NCBI GenBank assembly: GCA_013044065.1
Contig: JABEVA010000202.1
Location: 1 to 5,631 of the forward strand
Length of the DNA: 5,631 nt
Origin: Phycisphaerae bacterium
GTDB taxonomy: Bacteria > Planctomycetota > Phycisphaerae > WQYP01
Direction of reading: 5' to 3'
The translations under genes and the position numbers were made by a program. Under the pieces are notes generated by a model. It worked only from the letters and a program-made list of their open reading frames with translations, was not told where the DNA came from and searched no databases. Positions 1 through 4,313 of the stretch are shown here, one piece after another. The first letter of the stretch is position 1, and every line of letters starts with the position of its first letter.

Positions 1-97
1 CTTTCCCGGACGTTCCATCGCCCGACATTATTTATTATCGGATTGTGCCGCCATTATCCTGCATTTAAGGCTTCAATTTTTAGCCGTGAGAGGTATA
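1..97. other. left-edge stretch with no supportable gene
   Basis: This AT-richer stretch lies beyond the Maf gene and the first repeat copy. The plus-strand frame starting at base 3 stays open only from the edge to a TAA at 66-68, so it could be the last 21 codons of a gene entering from the left, but I recognise nothing in it. On the minus strand an ATG at 28-26 opens a frame that leaves the window after nine codons (MSGDGTSGK). It has in-frame TAA codons just upstream and no ribosome binding site. Neither is strong enough to call as a gene. Confidence 0.3.
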
Positions 98-189
98 GTG
101 CCATTTTCGACATTTTCACGCTCGTTTTTTGAGCGCCAAGGCCGATTGGAGGCGAAAAATTCGATTAAATCAACAGGCCCAGCATCGGG
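98..189 (-). repeat. extragenic repeat, copy 1 (left end missing)
   Basis: Bases 98-189 align without gaps to 3300-3391 in the same orientation, with 84 of 92 identical by hand count. The mismatches are at 100, 110, 112, 120, 145, 148, 150 and 156. Two blocks are perfectly conserved: 121-144, which contains CTCGTTTTTTGAGCG, and 157-189, which contains TAAATCAACAGGCCC. In this copy CGCTC and GAGCG (119-123 and 131-135) can pair around a T-rich loop. The homology stops at base 98, so the left inverted arm present in copy 2 is absent here. It lies just downstream of the maf stop codon. It looks like a dispersed non-coding element of the MITE or REP kind; the strand given is arbitrary. Confidence 0.85.
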
Positions 190-200
190 TTCGCTCCCCC

Positions 201-230
201 AAAAAAAAATGTACCTGACCCCTTTTTTTT
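201..230 (-). terminator. A-tract/T-tract palindrome at the maf stop, possible terminator
   Basis: On the plus strand nine A (201-209) and eight T (223-230) flank a 13-base centre containing GTACCTGAC. Read on the minus strand, the maf stop codon TGA runs directly into the A-tract, then GGGGTCAGGTACA, then nine T. The transcript could fold through A-U pairs and end in a U-tract, as a weak intrinsic terminator would. The stem has no GC pairs, so termination is uncertain. The shape also resembles GTCAGGTAC-type extragenic palindromes that I recall being scattered in genomes with REP-associated tyrosine transposases. That comparison is from memory and unchecked. Confidence 0.45.
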
Positions 231-865
231 CAGCGATGGGCCGCCAGTACCGCCAGTTCCTGCCGCAGTAGGTCCAGTGGCAACCCCATGACATTGTGCC
301 ATTCCCCGGAAATCACCCGCACCATCCGGTGCCCCTCCACCACTGGATCCTGTATGCCATACGCTCCCGCCTTGCCGCGCCATTGGCCCGAATCCAGATA
401 CTTTTCCAACCAGTCGGATGAAGCCTTTTTCATGCGGCACACGGTGGTGGCACACGCCATCCGCTCCGCGCCGTCCGCCAACAGCACCATCCCCGTCATC
501 ACGCGATGGGTGCGCCCCATCAGCAAAGAAAGCATCGCTCTGGCCTGCCCACGGTGGTGGGCTTTGTTAAGAATGCGACCATCAACCACCACAATCGTAT
601 CCGCCGCCAGGATGATCTCGTCGCCATGCCGCCGTTGTTGCACCGCCAGCGCCTTGGCCATGGCCACACATACCGGCCAGACTTCCACCGGAATGGACGA
701 CGGCTTTTTACACAGTTCCCGGCACCGACTTGGCCGTATTATAAACTTGTAGCCCGCCCGACGCAGCAACTCTGCCCGCCGCGGGGATGCACTGGCCAGC
801 ACCAAAGTGGCGTGCGGCGGTAAAGCAACTCCGCCTGCCGAACCTCTACCGATTGATTCACTCAT
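230..865 (-). CDS. maf: Maf family nucleoside triphosphate pyrophosphatase
   Basis: This 211-residue cytoplasmic protein belongs to the Maf/YhdE family, which hydrolyses nucleoside triphosphates such as dTTP and UTP to the monophosphate plus pyrophosphate. The family is linked to nucleotide-pool cleaning and arrest of cell division. Visible motifs in order are LASASPRR (23-30, the phosphate-binding signature), AADT (87-90, with the catalytic Asp at 89), GRTHRVMTG (117-125), KAGAYGIQD (165-173) and NVMGLPL (191-197). The AYGIQ form points to the YhdE-like dTTP/UTP type rather than the m7GTP-preferring YceF type; this is inferred from family knowledge. The usual LGKP motif after AADT reads LNKA here (99-102), keeping the lysine but losing the proline. 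The ATG at 865 is chosen because it starts four bases after the upstream stop, has AGGA ten bases upstream and gives normal family length. The open frame continues further upstream, but only inside the neighbouring gene. Confidence 0.93.
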   Translation of the reverse strand: MSESIGRGSAGGVALPPHATLVLASASPRRAELLRRAGYKFIIRPSRCRELCKKPSSIPVEVWPVCVAMAKALAVQQRRHGDEIILAADTIVVVDGRILNKAHHRGQARAMLSLLMGRTHRVMTGMVLLADGAERMACATTVCRMKKASSDWLEKYLDSGQWRGKAGAYGIQDPVVEGHRMVRVISGEWHNVMGLPLDLLRQELAVLAAHR

Positions 866-869
866 GCCT

Positions 870-1922
870 TCATATTCCTGCGACTGTTTTGACCATTTCC
901 CAAACCCGCTCGGCCGGCAACCGTACCAGCGTGCCGGATCGATCCGCCGAAGCCGCAGCCCGATAATTTCCCGGATCGTCAAACTGCAACACATGATCCA
1001 GTTGGCCCCACGGACCCACCTCCAATGGATCGGTCGGACCGTAAAGACCCACCAACGGACGACCCAAGGCCACCGCCACATGCAGCGGACCGCTGTCATT
1101 GCCAATGACAACATCGCATAACGATAACGCCGCGATCATCTCAGCGAGCGTGGTGCGCCCGGCCAAATTCACCGCCGCCGGGCCTACCCGTTGGGCAAGC
1201 ATAGCGCATAGACGCTCTTCACTTTTGCTGCCGATCAGCACAATGCCAAACCCCGCCGCCGCAAGCCGCACGGCTATCTCGGCAAATCCATCTTCCGACC
1301 AACGCTTCGAATTCCACCGCGCACCGGGAATCACTGCCGCCACCCGGTCGCCTCCCATGGGCCATAAGCCGCGTAAACCATCCAAGGCCACCGTGGAAAT
1401 CGGCACACGAAACTCTACCGGCCGCGGTGGCCCGCCCAAAGGCCCCATCAAGCTGCGCATGCGCACCACGGCCTGCTGCGGTGGCGGCGGCAAGTGCGAC
1501 CAATGGGTGTACAGATGTACCGCTCCCTCCCGAGCCCATCCGAAACCAACCCGCACCGGTGCCCCGGTCCATAGCGCCAGCACTCCACTGCGCAGCAAGC
1601 CCTGCGCATCAAGCACCAGATCGTAGCGTTTGACCCTTAGCAAATGTTGCAGCCGCCACAGCCGGCCTACGCCCGCCGGTGACCACCACGGCTCCACCGC
1701 TCCGCGGTCAAAATATAACAACTCATGCAAAGCCTCGTGCCCGCGCACCAAATCCGCCAGCGATGGAGCTATCAGCCAGTCGATTTGAGCCTCGGCATAA
1801 AAAGCCCGCAAATCGCACAGCAATGGCAAGGTTGTGGCAATATCACCGAGCGAACTCGGCTTGACAATCAAAATTCGCCGCGGCGGCGTTTGGAAAACCG
1901 CCACCACCCCACGTTTACCCAT
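870..1922 (-). CDS. GT9 family lipopolysaccharide heptosyltransferase-like glycosyltransferase
   Basis: This 350-residue protein matches glycosyltransferase family 9 (WaaC/WaaF/WaaQ type), GT-B-fold enzymes that transfer heptose from ADP-heptose to the lipopolysaccharide core at the cytoplasmic face of the inner membrane. The N-terminal half has ILIVKPSSLGDIATTLP (17-33), with the family's catalytic-type Asp in LGD (27), and DLVLDAQGLLRSG (101-113). The C-terminal half has the donor-site signatures IPGARWNSKRWS (198-209) and GNDSGPLHVAVALGRP (274-289), then LYGPTDP (293-299). The exact sugar and acceptor cannot be read from sequence. The ATG at 1922 shares one base with the dus stop (TGATG) and has GGAGGG at 1937-1932, nine bases upstream, so translational coupling is likely. 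The frame is open for 127 more codons inside dus, but that stretch is a shadow. There is no signal peptide or obvious membrane segment. Confidence 0.9.
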   Translation of the reverse strand: MGKRGVVAVFQTPPRRILIVKPSSLGDIATTLPLLCDLRAFYAEAQIDWLIAPSLADLVRGHEALHELLYFDRGAVEPWWSPAGVGRLWRLQHLLRVKRYDLVLDAQGLLRSGVLALWTGAPVRVGFGWAREGAVHLYTHWSHLPPPPQQAVVRMRSLMGPLGGPPRPVEFRVPISTVALDGLRGLWPMGGDRVAAVIPGARWNSKRWSEDGFAEIAVRLAAAGFGIVLIGSKSEERLCAMLAQRVGPAAVNLAGRTTLAEMIAALSLCDVVIGNDSGPLHVAVALGRPLVGLYGPTDPLEVGPWGQLDHVLQFDDPGNYRAAASADRSGTLVRLPAERVWEMVKTVAGI

Positions 1923-3070
1923 CACGTACAACCCTCCGGCACCACACCGCATCCCCGAAACATATCCTGCGCATCGGGCACGCTCGGCGGGCGAATTCCC
2001 GGTCCATCCTGATGGTAATGCCGGTCCAGCACCCCCTGCCAATCCATCTGCGACCGAACCGCAATAAAGTCCCGCCACACCACAGCTCCCTGCGGATGCA
2101 ATTTGGCATATTTGATTCCCATTTTGCGCATATGCCGCGAAGCTTGGTCTTCCCCATACAGCGTCGTCGCCATGGCATAGTGCTCCAAAATCGCCTGCCG
2201 CTGCTCTAAAATTCCGGGGGGAGGCGGCAATGATTCGCCTCGCATCAGCGCCGCCAAATCGCGAAATATCCACGGATTTCCTATCGCTCCCCGCGCTATC
2301 CATACCCCGTCAACGCCGGTCTCTACCAGCATCCGCATCGCATCCTCTGCGGTAAACACATCGCCACTGCCGAAAATCGTGGCCTGCGGATAGCGGCTCT
2401 TGAGCTGCTCTAAAAACGTCCAGTCCGCCAAGCCCGTGTATTTTTGCCGCACCGTGCGCCCATGCACCGCCACCGCCGCAAATTCCAATTCCACGGCCTC
2501 TTCAAAGATACGCTGGAAATTCTCCCCAGCCACCGCGGATTCATCCAGCGCCCGACGAAGCTTCATCGTCAGCGCTCCGGGCACCGCATCACGCACCCGC
2601 CGCATGATCTCAATAGCTTCCGCCGGATCGCCAAGCAGATATCCCCCCCGGCAACGCCCCATGACCTTGCGCACCGGGCACGCAAAATTCAGATCAATTA
2701 CATCAAAGCCGCAATCCAGCAGAACCCGGGCCGCCGCCGCCATTTCTTCCGCCTCACTGCCCAGCAATTGGCCTGCCACAGGATGGTCCTCCGGGCATAA
2801 AACGCTACCCTTTTCGCGGCCTCGACCGCCCATAAGCAGTACCCGGTCCAACAGAGCTTCCGTCACCGCATACGGGCAATCGCGTCGCCGCGCCACCACA
2901 CGCATAGCCATATCACTATAACCCGCCAACCCCGCCTGCATGGCCGGAAGGGCCAGGGAAAATTCTCCAATGCGGCACGATCGAGTCGCGGGAGATGCTA
3001 CCAATTCCGCCGGCTTGTTTGCTTGACCCCGCGGTCCCGATTTTGTTGCCAATGGTGCCTCTAAAGTCAT
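1922..3070 (-). CDS. dus: tRNA-dihydrouridine synthase (DusB-like)
   Basis: This 382-residue FMN-dependent enzyme is of the Dus family, which reduces uridine to dihydrouridine in tRNA D-loops with NAD(P)H in the cytoplasm. A TIM-barrel flavin domain runs from about residue 35 to 275, followed by the helical tRNA-binding domain. Landmarks are LPAMQAGLAGYSD (41-53, for the usual APMAGVTD), DLNFACPVRKV (126-136, catalytic Cys 131), MKLR (169-172), VHGRTVRQKYTG (202-213), GSGD (234-237) and IARGAIGNPWIFRD (258-271). The C-terminal RHMRKM segment (312-317) matches the DusB layout. Oddities are NFACP in place of the common NMGCP, GRCRGGYLL where most have a K-x-GAG-type loop, and about 33 extra N-terminal residues that look disordered. 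The ATG at 3070 has no good ribosome binding site; only GGAG 19 bases upstream is seen. The gene probably heads the dus-glycosyltransferase-maf unit. Assignment to the Dus family is firm; the subfamily is tentative. Confidence 0.93.
   Translation of the reverse strand: MTLEAPLATKSGPRGQANKPAELVASPATRSCRIGEFSLALPAMQAGLAGYSDMAMRVVARRRDCPYAVTEALLDRVLLMGGRGREKGSVLCPEDHPVAGQLLGSEAEEMAAAARVLLDCGFDVIDLNFACPVRKVMGRCRGGYLLGDPAEAIEIMRRVRDAVPGALTMKLRRALDESAVAGENFQRIFEEAVELEFAAVAVHGRTVRQKYTGLADWTFLEQLKSRYPQATIFGSGDVFTAEDAMRMLVETGVDGVWIARGAIGNPWIFRDLAALMRGESLPPPPGILEQRQAILEHYAMATTLYGEDQASRHMRKMGIKYAKLHPQGAVVWRDFIAVRSQMDWQGVLDRHYHQDGPGIRPPSVPDAQDMFRGCGVVPEGCT
1932..1937 (-). promoter_or_regulatory. Shine-Dalgarno site of the glycosyltransferase gene
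   Basis: GGAGGG on the minus strand lies nine bases before the ATG at 1922. It sits inside the last codons of dus. It decides the glycosyltransferase start over the many upstream in-frame codons and supports coupled translation across the one-base overlap. Confidence 0.7.
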
Positions 3071-3227
3071 GGATCACATTACATCTATGCTCCAACCAGG
3101 AGCCGCCATTCGGGGTTATCGCGACACCTTGCTCACGCCCGCTGCCAAAAGCAGCACCGGCATCTCTCGGCCACCGGTATCCAGTCAAAACTACAATCCT
3201 CTTTCCAGTCGCCACCACAGGTTTTCA

Positions 3228-3256
3228 ATTATAGCTCCGGACTGGCCTGATGAAAA
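3228..3256 (-). promoter_or_regulatory. candidate sigma70-type promoter for dus
   Basis: Read on the minus strand, TTTTCA (3256-3251; four of six matches to TTGACA) and a perfect TATAAT (3233-3228) are separated by 17 bases. Transcription would start near 3221 and leave a leader of about 150 bases before the dus ATG. The site lies between repeat copy 2 and dus and would serve the whole three-gene unit. It is a sequence match only; AT-rich boxes occur by chance. Confidence 0.45.
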
Positions 3257-3275
3257 TATCCGCCGCTTGGTATCT

Positions 3276-3391
3276 CCCGAAGCAGGGCCTGTTGATTTAG
3301 TACCATTTTCGCCCTTTTCACCCTCGTTTTTTGAGCGCCAAGGCCGGTTAGCGGCGAGAAATTCGATTAAATCAACAGGCCCAGCATCGGG
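3276..3391 (-). repeat. extragenic repeat, copy 2, with terminal inverted repeats
   Basis: The left arm 3276-3299 and right arm 3368-3391 are inverted repeats of 24 bases with 22 matches. The inner 15 bases (GGGCCTGTTGATTTA and its complement) are perfect. The total span is 116 bp with a 68-base core. Core and right arm (3300-3391) are 91% identical to 98-189. Full-length inverted ends and no room for a transposase fit a miniature inverted-repeat element or a large REP/BIME-like structure, which would fold into a long cruciform or RNA hairpin. I could not identify a target-site duplication by eye. Strand is arbitrary. Confidence 0.85.
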
Positions 3392-3536
3392 ATTGGGCCG
3401 TCGCTACGCACCCACCAGCACAGGGCTTGTTTCCCCGGGCGCAAGCTGCTTTCGCATGCAGCGGTGGCTTGGAATTCCGCAGCACCGCGTTATCCGCAGC
3501 CCGTCAACCTCTGCGAACCTCCGCGTCCGATGTTTC

Positions 3537-3554
3537 TCCCGATGTCCATCGGGA
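3537..3554 (-). terminator. perfect short hairpin downstream of the regulator gene
   Basis: TCCCGATG (3537-3544) and CATCGGGA (3547-3554) are perfect complements around two bases, so in RNA a six- or seven-pair stem with a small loop is expected. It lies about 60 bases past the regulator stop in the minus direction. No T-tract follows, so it is not a classical intrinsic terminator. It could protect the 3' end, or be a chance or REP-like palindrome. Confidence 0.3.
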
Positions 3555-3611
3555 CGGTGAACTTCAACGCGACGTGTTTTACGCCGCAGGAATCGTGGCC
3601 GCGACAACAAC

Positions 3612-4232
3612 TTAGAGCATCTGCTCAAACGCTTTGACCATCTGCGCCAGCCGACCGGGTTGTTCCGTACCAATACGACCGAAGATGCGATGAAAGATCG
3701 CAAAAAACTCGTGCAACGCTCCCACTTGAGCTATAAATTTTTCGTAGGTTGCCCGCTTTTCAGGATCGATTTGCCGTCCGGCGCACCCATTCAGACACGC
3801 CTCCAGCCGACTCAGCAGCGGATCCAATTCGCGGCGTTTGCGTTCATTAAAGATATGATGGAACATGATCCAGACATCCGCCTCCGCCGCGAAAAAATCG
3901 CGACGATCACCGACCATATTGGTGCGTCTGACAATACCCCAGTGAATTAGTTCGCGCAGGTTCATGCTCACATTGCCCCGCGAAATCTGCAATTCCTCCA
4001 TAATTTGTTCCGCGGTCATCGGATCCGGAGAAATCATCAGCAAGGCATGAACCTGCGACATGGTGCGGTTAATGCCCCAATGCTCCGCCATTTCACCCCA
4101 CAAACTCACAAACTGTCCCTGTGCGGCCCGCAAACAGCACTGCGGCAAATCCGCCGGACCCCGGGCCGGTGTTTCCCCCGCCCCGCCGCTCCGGCCACGC
4201 TCCGAAGAACTCCTTGAATTTTCGCTATCCAT
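3612..4232 (-). CDS. GbsR/MarR family winged-helix transcriptional regulator
   Basis: This protein of 206 residues, counted from the ATG, belongs to the GbsR branch of the MarR superfamily; these are cytoplasmic dimeric DNA-binding regulators, some tied to osmolyte or transport genes. The first 30-35 residues are rich in Ser, Gly, Arg and Pro and look disordered. The winged helix covers about 58-117: MSQVHALLMIS, then MTAEQIMEELQISRGNVSM, where ISRGNVSMNLREL is the recognition helix, then WGIVRRTNMVGDRRDFF as the wing. This block closely follows the GbsR pattern. The C-terminal part (about 120-206) is helical and probably dimerises. A GTG lies directly before the ATG (4235-4233), so the start may be one codon longer; no strong ribosome binding site separates them. 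The effector and targets are unknown, because no transporter or osmolyte gene is in view. It sits 81 bases after carB in the same direction. Confidence 0.88.
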   Translation of the reverse strand: MDSENSRSSSERGRSGGAGETPARGPADLPQCCLRAAQGQFVSLWGEMAEHWGINRTMSQVHALLMISPDPMTAEQIMEELQISRGNVSMNLRELIHWGIVRRTNMVGDRRDFFAAEADVWIMFHHIFNERKRRELDPLLSRLEACLNGCAGRQIDPEKRATYEKFIAQVGALHEFFAIFHRIFGRIGTEQPGRLAQMVKAFEQML

Positions 4233-4245
4233 CACATCTGCCGTC

Positions 4246-4272
4246 GTTATACTTACCGGATAACCCTAGCAA
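4246..4272 (-). promoter_or_regulatory. possible promoter of the GbsR-type gene
   Basis: On the minus strand TTGCTA (4272-4267) and TATAAC (4251-4246) lie 15 bases apart, a short spacer. The start would fall very close to the GTG/ATG, leaving little or no leader. The alternative is read-through from carB. Weak call. Confidence 0.25.
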
Positions 4273-4313
4273 GCCCCAAGCCGGTTTTCCAGTTTTGCCC
4301 CCAGGGCGGTACC

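Larger units (their letters stand above)
3071..3611. other. non-coding region between the regulator gene and dus
   Basis: Some 540 bases hold no convincing gene. Open frames here are short, lack ribosome binding sites and show no recognisable protein. From right to left the region carries a short perfect hairpin (3537-3554), a GCG-rich patch with a near-tandem decamer (3508-3527), repeat copy 2 (3276-3391), a sigma70-like promoter (3228-3256) and a presumed dus leader of about 150 bases. The leader contains three small inverted repeats: 3089-3103, 3141-3155 and 3156-3178. I see no tRNA, known riboswitch or CRISPR. Confidence 0.7.

Noticed and set aside
1..28. Start of a minus-strand gene with a Walker-A-like GDGTSGK
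   Set aside because: Only nine codons are visible. There is no beta strand before the supposed loop and no ribosome binding site, and the codon after GK begins with G, so it cannot be the Ser or Thr of a Walker A motif.
86..271. Plus-strand open frame through repeat copy 1, with a similar peptide (SFFERQGRL, NSIKSTGPASG) encoded in copy 2
   Set aside because: The similarity follows from the DNA repeat itself. No ribosome binding site is seen, the start would be a GTG, the frame runs into the end of maf, and eight mismatches are too few to show codon-level selection.
73..294. Minus-strand open frame through repeat copy 1 (PDAGPVDLIEF peptide, also readable in copy 2)
   Set aside because: It overlaps the maf 3' end, and most of the differences between the two copies change the amino acid, which does not support a conserved peptide.
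547..562. Palindrome GCCCAC-GGTG-GTGGGC inside maf
   Set aside because: It falls on codons for the His-His-Arg-Gly stretch of the protein, and nothing else marks it as regulatory.
866..1114. An N-terminal extension of Maf by 83 residues
   Set aside because: It overlaps the glycosyltransferase 3' end in another frame, is full of Trp and Arg with no domain, and would precede the conserved Maf N-terminus.
1099..1626. Long plus-strand open frame of 175 codons opposite the glycosyltransferase
   Set aside because: It is Ser/Pro/Arg-rich shadow coding opposite a well-supported gene in GC-rich DNA.
1923..2303. An N-terminal extension of the glycosyltransferase by 127 residues
   Set aside because: The stretch lies entirely inside dus in another frame and has no GT9 features. 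The ATG at 1922 has a good ribosome binding site and gives the normal family length.
2400..2921. Plus-strand open frame of 173 codons opposite dus
   Set aside because: The composition (Ser, Arg, Thr, Ala) is typical of an antisense shadow, and no motif or ribosome binding site is seen.
3615..3626. Palindrome GAGCA-TC-TGCTC at the end of the regulator gene
   Set aside because: The stem is short with a two-base loop, lies inside the coding sequence and is not followed by a T-tract.
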